Shown here piece by piece: positions 21,721 through 32,349 of a DNA stretch of 64,000 nucleotides. Made by a program: the position numbers and the translations under genes. This stretch comes from Parasponia andersonii (lineage: Eukaryota; Streptophyta; Magnoliopsida; Rosales; Cannabaceae). Each line of letters begins with the position of its first letter. Within the stretch, counting starts at the first letter, position 1. The notes under the pieces were generated by a model, which was not told the origin of the DNA, ran no database searches, and saw only the letters and a list, made by a program, of their open reading frames with translations. The stretch is taken from positions 2,392,586 through 2,456,585 of the forward strand of contig JXTB01000005.1 of assembly GCA_002914805.1 (NCBI GenBank). Reading direction: 5' to 3'.

Positions 21721-23640
21721 ATGACAAATACCAGAAACACTACCAGAAACACTGGAATTAGCCAAAATTATCCCCAAAGTACCACTGCTGCACAGGTAGA
21801 TCCTGCTTAGGATCAGCCTGCCGTGACCGCACCGGAAAATATTGTCCAGAGACAAGATCGTATGGAGGAAGTACTGGTGAACCTTCAGCAAATTACAAGT
21901 CAGATTAATGACTCTCTATGACGACTTGCAGAGGGACAGATGCTAACTTCACCACAGCATGAACTTCCCAGAGAACGTCCTGCTCAATAACTTGAGAGAG
22001 TAATTCAGATCCTGGAGATAGGGAACCGCGACCAACCTAAAGCCCAGCAGGAGCGTCGAGGAGATTGTATCTCTAAGGGAAAAGGCAAGGTCGTAGACTT
22101 TCCTCTGGAATCTGATACTGAAAGTTCGAGCACTGATCGTGATCGTGGGCAACCTTCCCAGAAAGCAACCATCAATCATGATTATCTAGACAACGAGCAA
22201 AAATATCAATTGAGGAGTTTCTTTGAAAGGATCAGTAGGGAATCTCGATAGAATTCTACAGACCTGAGACAACATCTAGATCAGCGACGTAGTCAGGAGT
22301 GATCCACATCGCATCACAATGACCAAAGCTGATCTCGTCGCACTGTTTCATTGGAATCCCTAAGGTCGCAGCACACCCTACCTAACCAACCTGCCTTATA
22401 TCGTGACAATGATCAGAGGTCACTCCTACCACTAGTAAGAGAGAATGTTCTCCCTCTGAACATCGATGTTCATATTCTAAGGATTGCTTTATATACACTT
22501 GCTGGTTAGGACGATGAGCTCGCTGATGGGTATCGTCAATCGCCATTCAGCGAGGAGGTTCGAGCTGCCGCCTTATCTGCTGGATTTAAACTTCCCACCA
22601 TAAACACTTTTGATGGGAAAACTGATCTACAGGACCATATGGATCACTTCAGCCACCTAATGGAACTTCATCATGTTGATGATCATGTACGTTGTAGATG
22701 CTTTGCTGTAACTCTTACAGGAGCGGCGAAAAAATGGTTCCGAGGACTCAAGTCTGATTCAATCTCATTCTGGCAACAGCTTTAGACTGCATTCTTGAGA
22801 CAATCCCAGGCCACAAAGAATTTTACTGTTCCACTGATAAGTCTGTCTGCTATTCGGCAAGGCCTGGAGGAAACTCTACGATCTTACCTAAATCATTTTA
22901 TCTCAGAGTTGGCAAAGGTCAATAACCTGCCTGAGGGAGGAGTCTTAATTCTAATGATGGCTGGGGTACGACCAGAAACTAAACTCTGAGAAGAGTTACT
23001 AGAACAAGAATGTAGAACCCTTGAAGACTTCTATCGAAGAGTTGGTCGACATCTAAGGGTGGAATCTTCACACGAAAACCTTAAGACGACAAAGGGAGGA
23101 GGAAAAGATGCTACCAAAGATGCGATTACAAACAACAACAATAATAATAAGAAGTCGAACAAAAGGAGTAATGAACAATCGACTGAGAAGAATCCCAAAT
23201 AGAAAAAGCAGGAGATTCCAAGAGCTCCCATGAGGTTCAATAATTATACTGAATTGAACACACCCATAGATCATATCTATACGGTCACAAACTAATAGGA
23301 GTGGTATCGTCAACCGGAACCTATGAAAGGAGATAAAGCGAGGCGCGACCCCAACAAGTTTTGTCAGTATCACAATGACATTAGACACGATACCAATAAC
23401 TGCTTTGCCCTGAAAGATGAGATCGAAAGATTGATTAAAGAAGGGCGACTGTGGTAGTACTCTAAACAGAATAATGAAAGGCGAGAAGAAAACCGTCAGC
23501 GACCTCCAAAAATTCAGCGCAAAGTGCGAACTATTTTCAGAGGACCGCACGTTGGGGGAGATTCCAAGAGAGCGCAGGATGGGTATGCACGAGAAGCTCG
23601 GCAGCAGCCATTGACCAACGTCATGCACCTCGAACAGTGA
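21721..23640 (+). pseudogene. gag of the first Tat element
   Basis: An ATG at 21721 opens MTNTRNTTRNTGISQNYPQS and the same frame can be followed almost to the protease, interrupted by about a dozen single stop codons. The capsid core lies at about 22580-23060 (INTFDGKTDLQDHMDHFSHL, TLTGAAKKWFRGLKSDS, LNHFISELAKVNNL), the retrotransposon-gag pattern. Near 23370 a zinc-knuckle-like region follows (CQYHNDIRHDTNNCFALKDE). Nearly every stop replaces an expected Gln or Arg (CAG, CAA or CGA changed by one C-to-T), for example at 21808, 22244 and 23200. Confidence 0.85.
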
Positions 23641-23667
23641 CCACGAAAGCTTCAGCAAATACCAGAT

Positions 23668-24190
23668 ATGGATATTACCTTCACGGAACAAGACGTGAGG
23701 GAAGTCTATTATCCACATAATGATGCGTTGGTCATAAAGATCAATTATGGAAGCACACAATTATGGCGAGTATTGGTTGATAACGGAAGTACTGTTGACA
23801 TCATGTATTACGACGCTTTTAAAAAGATGGGGTTAAATAAAAGCGAGCTAAAGCCCGCCGTCACTCCACTCTACGGATTCACTGGTAACAGCATAATGCC
23901 TATGGGCATGATTGAGTTAATGGTCAACATGGGAACCTATCCTAGGGTTTCAATGGTAATGACCTAATTTTTTGGTTATAGATTGCCCCTCTGCATTCAA
24001 TGTAGTACTGGGAAGACCGACACTGACAGAACTTCGAGCAGCAACATCGATCTATCATCTCGCTGTGAAATTCTCGACTCAACAAGGAGTAGGCGAGGTG
24101 CGTGGCAACCAATATGATGCGAGGACTTGTTATAACAACTCTTTAAAGCTCACAGCAAAGGATGCGACACCTCGCACAATGATGGTCTAA
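23668..24190 (+). pseudogene. Retropepsin-like protease of the first Tat element
   Basis: Two adjoining frames (23668-23967 and 23972-24190) hold the protease. The active-site segment reads WRVLVDNGSTVDIMYYDAFK, then LVIDCPSAFNVVLGRPTL marks the C-terminal half. The catalytic triplet is D-N-G where most retropepsins have D-T/S-G; the second Tat element has D-G-G. A frameshift near 23968 separates the halves. Confidence 0.85.
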
Positions 24191-24315
24191 CTACAAAAAG
24201 AAGCATCAGGCGAAACGTCCGTCGAAGCGTCAGGTGAAACGTCAATCAAAACGACAAGCGAAGACCTGACTCTTGAGAAATCAATGGAGAGGTCAAAATT
24301 GGACCCATTGAAGAC

Positions 24316-25329
24316 TTGGAGGATTTACTATTTGATAGGTCCTCTAAGATTTTAAAGATTGGAGCGAGGCTTCAAGAACCTGTGCGAGCTTCATTGGTCG
24401 CTTTTCTGGAATCTAACTTAGATGTCTTCGCATGGCAACATTCAGACATGATCGGGATCGATCCAAATATCATATCCCATCATCTTAATATAGATCCAAC
24501 AAAGAAGCCTGTACGGTAGAAAAAAAGAGCTATGAATTTAGAACGCTACGTCGCGTTGAAAGAAGAGGTAGAAAAGTTGCTCGAAATTGGATTTATCAGA
24601 GAATCTTTTTATCTGAACTGGCTTGCAAACCCGGTTTTGGTAAAGAAACCCAACGGGAAGTGGAGAACGTGCATCGATTTCACAGATTTCAACAAAGCAT
24701 GCCCGAAGGCCAGCTTTCCCCTTCCAAGAATCGACTAGCTTGTAGATGCGACGTCGGAGCATGAACTCTTAAGTTTCATGGACACATATTTTGGATACAA
24801 TCAAATCCCGATGTACGAACTAGATGAGGAGCATACCTCGTTCATCACTGATCGAGGATTATATTGTTACAAAAAGATGCCCTTCGGACTCATCAATGCA
24901 GGAGCAACCTACCAGCGTCTTGTCAATATGATATTTGTAAAACAAATTGGCAAGACAATGGAGGTATATGTTGATGACATGCTGGTGAAGTCGAAGAAAG
25001 CCAAAGATCATATCAAACATCTTGATGAGATGTTTAAAATTCTTCGAAAGTATCAAATGAAGCTGAATCCCCAGATGTGTGCATTCGGGGTTGGATCTGG
25101 AAAATTTCTGGGTTTCATGGTTAATCAGCGAGGTATTGAAGCTAACCCTCAGATGATACAAGCGCTGATTGATATGCAATCTCCTTGCAAACCCAAAGAT
25201 GTGCAGAGCCTGGCAGGAAGAGTGGCCGTATTGAGTCGATTTGTATCCAAGTCGACGGATAAGTGCCAATCATTCTTTGAAGTATTGAAAGGTTCGAAGA
25301 GGTTCGAGGGGATGGGAGAATGCGAGTAG
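24316..25329 (+). pseudogene. Reverse transcriptase of the first Tat element
   Basis: One long frame with in-frame stops at about 24518 and 24736. Order of motifs: FAWQHSDMIGIDPNIISHHL, LVKKPNGKWRTCIDFTDFNK, CPKASFPLPRID, GLYCYKKMPFGLINAGATYQ, active site VYVDDMLVKSKKAKDH (YVDD) at about 24970, then CAFGVGSGKFLGFMV and AGRVAVLSRFVSK. It copies element RNA into DNA in family members. The active site is intact but the frame is not. Confidence 0.92.
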
Positions 25330-25679
25330 GCATTCCAGGAATTAAAAATACACTTGGGTTCTTCTCTACGCTTGTTGAAGCCAAATCCGGGGGAAGAATT
25401 ATATTTATACCTCGCTGTTTCTAAATATGTGACAAGCGCTGCGTTAATTCGAGAATATGAAAAGATACAGCGACCAGTGTACTACGTAAGTAAAAGACTA
25501 CTCGATGCCGAACAAGATATCCAGAGATGGAGAAATTGGCATTAGCACTCATTATCGCATCCAGGAAACTTCGATCTTATTTTCATGAGCACACCATCAA
25601 AGTTTTCACGAACTTTCCATTAAAGCAGGTTCTGCAAAAGCCTGAGGCATCCGGACGACTACTTAAGTGGGTAGTTTAG
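25330..25679 (+). pseudogene. First RNase H domain of the first Tat element
   Basis: The frame from 25354 reads LYLYLAVSKYVTSAALIRE and RPVYYVSKRLLDAEQ. A one-base loss near 25525 then moves it to the next frame (RYPEMEKLALALIIASRKLR, YFHEHTIKVFTNFPLKQVLQ), with a further stop at 25677. This is the usual gypsy RNase H joined to RT, which removes the RNA strand. Confidence 0.85.
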
Positions 25680-26270
25680 TTGAGTCAGTTCGACATCGAT
25701 TTTCAACCCTGTACGACGATCAAAGGGCAAGCTCTTGCAGATTTTATTGCAGAATTCACATATGATGTCAATCTTTCCATAGAAGTAATCGAAAAGCCTG
25801 CTACAGAGTTATCCAGATTGTGGAAGCTTTATGTCGATGGATCGTCGAATAAGAATGGAGCTGGTGCAGGCTTAGTACTAATCAGTCCTGAAGGGCACAA
25901 TATTCATTGTGCACTTCGCTTCAAATTTCCAGCATCAAATAATGAGGCAAAATATGAAGCACTGATAGCCGGGCTAAAGCTCGCAAGAAATGAAGGTCGA
26001 AGTGATTGAAGTATACAGTGATTCCCAGCTGGTCGTTTGTCAAGTGAACGGCGAGTATCAAGTAAGAGAAAAGAGAATGATGGCTTATTTACAGGAGGTA
26101 CAAAGATTATTCTCGACATTCACTGCCTAAAATATTCAACTTCTTCCTCGTATTAAGAATACTCGGGCAGATGCTCTAGCTAAACTCGCCTCAACAAAAG
26201 ATGCCGAATTACTAAAGGTAGTCCCTATCGAGTTTCTTACAAAATTAAGTATCGAAGCAGAGCCCCAAAT
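25680..26270 (+). pseudogene. Second (archaeal-type) RNase H domain of the first Tat element
   Basis: After a linker (FQPCTTIKGQALADFIAEF) comes WKLYVDGSSNKNGAGAGLVL, ASNNEAKYEALIAGLKLA and, after a one-base shift near 25990, EVYSDSQLVVCQVNGEY and NTRADALAKLAS. The D, E, D and D catalytic positions can be placed in DGSS, NNEAKYEA, SDSQ and RADALAKLAS. A second RNase H downstream of the first is a known Tat-lineage hallmark. Confidence 0.85.
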
Positions 26271-26274
26271 AGCT

Positions 26275-27534
26275 ATGACGGTTGATAAAAAATCATCGTG
26301 GGTAGATCCTATAATGAAGTATATACAAAATGGCGATCTCCCCGAAAATAAAGATGACACAAAGCGACTTCGAATGAAAGCAGCTCGCTATGTTATCTAT
26401 GATGTGAAGCTTTATCGAAGAAGTTTTAGTGCACCGTTATTATTATATGTTGATGAAGAAAAGGCGGACTACATTATGAGGGAAATTCACGAAGGAATAA
26501 GCAGAAATCATTCTGGGGGGCAGGCACTTGCGAATAAGATTCTAAGACAAGGGTATTTTTGGCCGACCATGAAGAAGGATACGATGGAATTTACTAGGAG
26601 GTTTAACAAATGCCAACGATTTGCAACTGTTCCTAGAATGCCACATGTTCCTCTCACTCCAATGACTAGTCCATGGCCATTTGCAGTATGGGGAATTGAT
26701 ATTATCAGAATGCTTCTATTGGCACAAGGTGGATTGAAATATGCAGTGGTCGCAGTCGATTATTTCACCAAGTGGACAGAAGCTGAAGCCTTAAGTACCA
26801 TTTCCGCGAAAAAGATTATAAGTTTTGTTTACAAATCTATAATCTGCTGTTATGGTATACCACATACCATAATTTCTGATAATGGGAAACAATTTGACTG
26901 CGACGAGTTCCGTAACTTCTGCAACAACTTAGGCATCAAGAAGAATTTCTCCACTGTTGTTCATCCACAAGCCAATGGACAGGTCGAAGCGATAAATAAA
27001 ATACTTAAACACAATATAAAGACAAAATTGGAAGAGCATAAAGTAGCTTGGCTAGAGGTACTCCCTGAAGTGTTATGGGCTTATCGCATCACTCAACGAA
27101 CAACTACCAGAGAGAGTCCATTCTCTTTAGCTTATGGATATGAAGCAATGGTTTCGGTTGAAATTGGTACGAGCTCTTTACGATGATCAACCTATGAGCA
27201 AGATCACAACAAAACATTAATGAGGATTGAGCTCGATCTTTTAAACGAAAAGCGCGAGCAGTCTGAGCTTCGAATCGCATCATATCAATAGCGCACTGCT
27301 CGATATTATAATTCTAAAGTCAGACGAAGAGGATTTGAAGTTGGTGACCTTGTTCTTCGGCAAGTCCTACCTAATAATAGAGAGCACGGTGCTGGAGTAT
27401 TTGGACCCTCTTGGGAAGGACCGTATGTTATTGAAGCCATTATTCAACCTGGGACATATAAGTTAGCTCGCACTAGCGGACAAAAGATCGAGCATGCCTA
27501 GAATACAGAACAATTTCGTCGCTATTATCAGTGA
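26275..27534 (+). pseudogene. Integrase of the first Tat element
   Basis: An open frame of 303 codons (26275-27186), then decayed but followable to TGA at 27534. The zinc-binding part reads REIHEGISRNHSGGQALANK and RRFNKCQRFA; the first of the two usual Cys is Phe here. The D,D,E triad is intact: GIDII (about 26696), ISDNGKQF (about 26877), GQVEAINK (about 26980). The C-terminal part reads VRRRGFEVGDLVLRQ and GPSWEGPYVIEAI, a GPY-type end. Stops at 27184, about 27289 and about 27499. Confidence 0.92.
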
Positions 27535-28380
27535 ATTTTCATGTATATCTTCATGTATTCGTCATTCATCAATAAAGATATCTACTAATTTGTCATTCGT
27601 TGATCGTCATTCGTTAATCGTCATTCGTTGATCGTCATTCGTCATCATAAAAAAGGTTGTCTCCTCATCGATCATTCGATTTGGTCCACCTTTTATAGTT
27701 TTATGGCAGTCTTCAAACACCATAAGACTCGGGGGGCAGTGGGATCAGAATATTATCAGAATATTATCTCCTACTTACTTCCTAAGAGACTATGCAAAAC
27801 GTCCATTTAGAGGGGTCGGAATTTTAGATCGTCAAAATATTTAAAATTCCTTAAAATCTTAGGATTTTCTCCTCACTTCATGCCTTAGCATGTCGTATTA
27901 CGCAATTTCCCTCCTCGAACAACAAAGTAACTAAGCAAAATGTTCATTGTTCGAAGTGATATATTGCTATATTTACATTTTGCCATGGAACTTTTGAAAA
28001 ACAGTATTGAGTTTGCATCACTTATACTTGATGTTTTCTTAAGTGACCTAACCTATCCTAATACAACCATTTTAAGTGTGTTGGATTCAAATCGCAATAA
28101 CGTACCGATCAGTCACTGTGATTGACTACTTGGTTAAATTAATTATCTTCTTTATTACAACTTAGTTATTTGATTGTTTTGCAGGAATAAACGTCTAATA
28201 AAGAAAGCATTCATTCATTGATAAAAGCTCGCATCTATATGCAAGCAAAGAAATACAAATAAGAAGGGGACCAATCCCCTATTGCTCTGAAGTTTAAAAA
28301 ATAATAAAAGAACATTATTTTTATGCAGACGTGCTCGCTCCACCATCTCCAGTTTTGATAGCTTCATCTTCCCTCCAACT
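27535..28380 (+). other. Region after integrase: 14-bp tandem array and internal polypurine-like tract
   Basis: No sense gene is seen. Four 14-bp units of GTCATTCGTTGATC occupy 27592-27647. At 27726-27740 lies GACTCGGGGGGCAGT, closely similar to the 3' polypurine tract TGGGGGGCAAT at 31523-31533 next to the LTR. The antisense gene starts (its 3' end) at 28381. Confidence 0.6.
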
Positions 28381-30469
28381 CTATACAAGCTCGACCATGT
28401 CTTCGCCAAGGATGGAAAAGTCGAAATCTGGATGCTCGCAGAAGATGTTATATATAATGGTCGACGAGGCAATGTCACTGGCTTTGTCTTCGAGCTCCTT
28501 GACTTCAATAGCCTTGAACTCTTCAACAGCCTTGTGAGCCGTCTCTGTTGTCGCGTCCTTCATATGATCCGGATGCTCGGAGATAGTCTTTTAAAGCTTT
28601 TTAATTTTTTCCTCGAGCTTCTCCTTTTCGAACTTCTCCTTGGCCAGACCTTCGAGCAGCTGCTGCCTCTCTAAATTGAAGGCTTTTTTCTCCTCCTCGC
28701 GAGCCTTCTCTGAGTCCTCGAATGCTTGGGTTATCTCTTCGACTTTTTCAGCCTTCTCCAAACACTCAAGGACTAGGTCATGCATCAGGACAGCAGCTCC
28801 AGTAATCTGAAAATATAACACATCAATACCAAAAAATTGTATTGAAAAGAGAAAATAGAAGATGCTTACATTTGCCAATATCCTCATCACAGAACCAAAG
28901 GCAACCTTGGCAGATCGTCACTTCATCCTCTCCCAGCCATCTTCGGAAGTGAAGCGATCAATGAAAGCTACGCTCATACCAGCCTTCTCCGGTAATTGGT
29001 TAAGGAGTGTGAAAAGCTCCTCATCTTTATTAACCTGGTTCAGTTCCGAAAAAGTGGCAGTCTCCTTGGATGGTTCGAGATGGCTCACAGTTTGAGGTTG
29101 AGGAGGAGGCGAGCTTGTCGGGATATCCTCGAAGGCGACTTTTTGTTTCTTGGAAGTGTCGACCTTCTTTTTCCCTTTTGACGTCGATGGAGGTGTGCTC
29201 TCTGGCATCTTGGACTTATCCATTGACCCCAGAGTGGAAAGCGGTGCTCGCAGTCCGCTACTAATAACCATTTCTATACAGATGTGAGTCAGTATGCAAG
29301 GTGACATAATACGATTTTAAGGTAAGAAGGAAAAAAATAATAATTACCTTCTTACTGTTGAGAAGCTAGTAGTGATGAGGTTTCTGGAGATGATGGTTCT
29401 GAGGTTGTAAGGGTGGTAGGTGCTTTTCACTTCCTAGGTTTGGAAGACGAGGCACTCTTTTCCGTCTGCTTCCTCGGCTTTTTCTTCTTCGAGCTCGAGG
29501 GTCTCGTTGAGTGGACGGTGGAATCCGAGAACACGGCTCCCCTTGGAAGCAGACCGTAAGTGACTAAGTTCTTGGAAGTCCCAAGCTTCTTCTAATCGAA
29601 TTCTTCAATCAGAAGGTCATTTATTCTGTACATCCTTGCAAGCTATTCTCTAAAAAGTCCAGGTCGTTCCCTATTATCGGCAATGACATAGAGTGCGGTC
29701 AAAATAATATGATTATATAGAAAAGGCGATAAACTGAAATCTACCTACCAGGATTCTGAAAGAAGTCGTTATCCGCATAGTCAAAGTAGAAAAATAGATT
29801 TTTCCATTTTCTCATATTGTTGCGAATCCCGTAGATAGTTTTTATTGCTTGGTTTGACCACTTGCTTCCATAAAAGAAGCCGAAGTCTGATGGGTTTGAT
29901 TTTACTTGGTAAAACCAAGCGAACTCTTTAGGAGTTGGGGTTTCTAAGCCTAGTTTATGGTATAGTATGTACAGACCTACCATGTATCTATAAGTGTTTA
30001 GAGTTAGTTGAAAAGGAACGACTCCATAGTAATCGACGATAGATTTTATATAAGGATGAAGTGGGAGGTGGACCCCGCATTTGAGAACTGCTTCAGAGAA
30101 TGAGGCAATTCCGTGAGGTGGAGTATGTGGTCGATTGAACTCCATAGGAAGGCAAAGAGGGATAGCAATCTTATAGTTGCATATGATTTTGCTGAGCCTG
30201 TTCGTGGTGTAGTTCGTCCTTATATTGGTACATGACCAGTCTTCCTTTACATATTGATAGCCCATTGTGAACACAGGGGCATCTCTGATATGCCTGGGCC
30301 ATTAGTCTTGAGGAAGGTCGCCTATACGAGGACTACTTTGCCTGACCCTGGTTATCTCAACTTCGGATTCTGGCTCAAGATAATCTTCGAGATTTATAGA
30401 GCTAACACTGGTATTGGAAGATTCTCCTAAGAATGCATTCCCTTCCCTGAAATCCTCATTACTAGACAT
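28381..30469 (-). pseudogene. Antisense gene of the first Tat element (Transposase_28-like, coiled coil)
   Basis: On the strand opposite to gag-pol, an ATG at 30469 opens MSSNEDFREGNAFLGESS. After one TAA near 30305 the frame runs to a GT donor at 29748. It encodes a domain with LPLHPYIKSIVDYYGVVPFQ, LTLNTYRYMVGLYILYHKLG and PTPKEFAWFYQ, the pattern of Pfam's 'putative gypsy-type transposon' (Transposase_28) family. Middle exons are uncertain (candidate 29284-28870 with donor GTAAGC). The last exon, 28806-28381, follows an acceptor TTTTCAG and is a charged coiled coil (CLEKAEKVEEITQAFEDSEK), with one TAA near 28590 where CAA is expected. Function is unknown. Antisense ORFs of this kind are described in Tat/Retand elements. 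Confidence 0.7.
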
Positions 30470-31533
30470 CTTAAAAGAAATATGGATGGATTTAGTCCTA
30501 TGCGAGCATCAGGGATCTTAGCTATATGCGAGCAGTTTTGGAGTCTCATCCTAGGATTGCATCAACAAACTACTCATTTTATTTTTTCTAATCAATCTAA
30601 GGATTCATAAAAATAGTTTGAGCAGTTTGTTAAAAAAAAATAAAAAACTCTTTCACGAGTTCATCTCTGTTAGTCATCTAAAAGAAGGTATTCTATAAAC
30701 CAACGAAGGGGATCTAAAAATTTCCATTTTACATTCCATCCGAATATAGGATGGGTTTATGTTCAGAATATTTAGGCTCTACGGTTTGTTCATATTTTCT
30801 GAAATAGGATTTGTAAATAAGAGTTCTAGAAAAATTGAAGAATAAGAGAGAGAGGATATATATACTAACTTTTCTTAAACGGAGGGACCAAGATGACGTC
30901 TAAAGGATTGTGACGATAACTTAGTTGGAAAAGATGACAAAGTTATGCAAGCTGAGAAATAGAACGACATCGGAAGGATTGCTCTGTGAATACTTCGGGT
31001 TTCAAGACAAAATGACGCCGAAAGGGTTGTTCTGTGAATACTTCGGGTTTCAAGAGAAATAGCAGACGATAGGTTTTTTTTTTAAGAGGAGGCGGATTAG
31101 TTTTCGACATATATATGCCTCGAGCGTCGTCAAATCACAGCCATAGATCAAGGTATTTAATTTTCAAATCTAAAGGACGAAGTTCACATGGGATTTGATT
31201 TTTCCGAAATTAAATCGGTATCTTTTCAAAATTTGAAACGATTCGATTTAAGACAACAGGTGGCATCATCGCTATCATTGTGTCTATTTAAAAAGGAAAA
31301 GAAGGGAAAAGTCTCCTCGAGTTTTTCTTTTCTTCTTAGAAAATGTGACACGTGGTTTCATCTGTCAGAAAAAGGTGCGCGTGATCTTAAAAATGTAAGA
31401 TTTGAGATCTGGCGACTCTTCGACTCTTCAGGAGTCTCAAGTCTAGGTTATGACATTGCATTTTTAAAGCTCGCACTTATAGAAGAAGGAAACTCCATTT
31501 TATTCTAAATAACTAATGGAGCTGGGGGGCAAT
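30470..31533. other. Region between the antisense gene and the 3' LTR; polypurine tract
   Basis: This would be the upstream region of the antisense gene. A 48-bp two-copy tandem repeat (TCTGTGAATACTTCGGGTTT in each) lies at 30966-31061. A 106-codon plus-strand ORF at 31188-31508 is not recognised. The polypurine tract GGAGCTGGGGGGCAAT at about 31518-31533 abuts the LTR. Confidence 0.6.
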
Positions 31534-32213
31534 TGTTGTGCGGTCTAAAAATCCTATATGTTGGTCAATACCAAAAAGGAAAAATTTGACCAAGTGAACG
31601 TGTCAGATCGTATGAGTAAAATTAAGTGCGACCTCTTCCGAAAGAGTTAAGTATGACCCCTTCTAAAAGAATTAAGTGCGACCTCTACTGCATAAGTTAG
31701 TACGACCTCGTCCGAACGAGTTAAGTGCGGCCAGAATGAAAAGGAAACTAGACTAAGCTTTGTCAAACGGGTAACCTATAAAGAAAGGAAAACAAAAGTT
31801 TCTCTTTAAAGATCGATCAGTCTTCTCATTTAATTGATTACCCAATTATATTGTTACTCAAATTGTATTGCCCGATTATACAGTTACCCATTCTCATAAT
31901 TGGGAAACATTGAGCCATCCTCACTTATATAAAGAGTGTTCAATATTTCAGTGGGAGTTCTTTGGACTTCTTTTTGATCTTTTTGGATTTCTTAAACTCT
32001 TGCTTCTTCCGTCTGGACAACACATTGTAATCTTTAGCTCTTGTAATTCTCTAGAAAATAGTAAAAAACAGTGGAGGTAGGTTCATCTTTTTTAGGGCTG
32101 CACCACTATAAAATTCTTGTCTCTTTGTTTACTTTGATTAATTAATTCTTTTCACACATAAGCCATATTTTGTAATTTTTTCAAATTTATTGTTGACAAA
32201 ATCTCCGTCAATA
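31534..32213 (+). repeat. 3' LTR of the first Tat element
   Basis: The 680-bp LTR begins TGTTGTGCGGTCTAAAAATCC and ends CTCCGTCAATA (expected CAACA). It has the TATA box TTATATAAAG at about 31926 and the 25-bp array at about 31621-31728. It is followed by the target duplicate AAGTT. Confidence 0.95.
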
Positions 32214-32218
32214 AAGTT

Positions 32219-32349
32219 CATACTAAATAGATAATTTCCTAAGCTCAAAATTAGATAACTTAATGGTCTCACCTAATTAGATAGTTATAATATATAATTG
32301 TTATAAAAACTTGTGGCCCACGTATTGGATCAAACGTGTAAACCTATTA
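32219..32349 (-). repeat. 5' LTR of the copia element, outer part
   Basis: The sequence resumes the copia LTR exactly where it was cut at 20980: CATACTAAATAGATAATTTC matches CATATTAAAGAGGTAATTTA at 14788. It continues through ATAATATATAATTGTTATAAAA and AACGTGTAAACCTATTA to the LTR end at 32349, followed by TTCCA. Confidence 0.9.

Larger units (their letters stand above)
20981..32213 (+). mobile_element. Ty3/gypsy retrotransposon, Tat lineage (first copy), plus strand
   Basis: This is an 11.2-kb element with 679- and 680-bp LTRs and 5-bp target duplications AAGTC (20976-20980) and AAGTT (32214-32218, one transition). Order: LTR, primer-binding site, gag, protease, RT, RNase H, second RNase H, integrase, a 4-kb region carrying an antisense gene, polypurine tract, LTR. 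The dual RNase H and the extra ORF region place it in the Tat lineage. The LTRs differ by roughly 7% by eye, mostly transitions, so it is younger than the copia element it split. Coding frames are broken by stops and several frameshifts. Confidence 0.95.
14412..32349 (-). mobile_element. Ty1/copia retrotransposon (minus strand), with a gypsy element nested in its 5' LTR
   Basis: Perfect 5-bp target duplications TTCCA (14407-14411 and 32350-32354) bound the element. Without the insertion at 20981-32218 it is about 6.7 kb, normal for copia. Read on the minus strand the order is 5' LTR, primer-binding site, gag, zinc knuckle and protease, integrase, RT, RNase H, polypurine tract, 3' LTR, the copia order (integrase before RT). 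The LTRs differ by roughly one base in five by eye, so the insertion is old. All coding domains carry stops and frameshifts. Confidence 0.92.

Noticed and set aside
23068..23760. 230-codon minus-strand ORF over the first Tat gag/protease
   Set aside because: Hydrophobic low-complexity shadow of the sense gag and protease frames; no family pattern and no splice context.
27592..27647. CRISPR-like short repeats
   Set aside because: The four 14-bp units are directly adjacent without spacers; this is a simple tandem repeat in a plant element.
31188..31508. 106-codon plus-strand ORF before the 3' LTR of the first Tat element
   Set aside because: No recognised domain, no counterpart in the second Tat element; probably chance.
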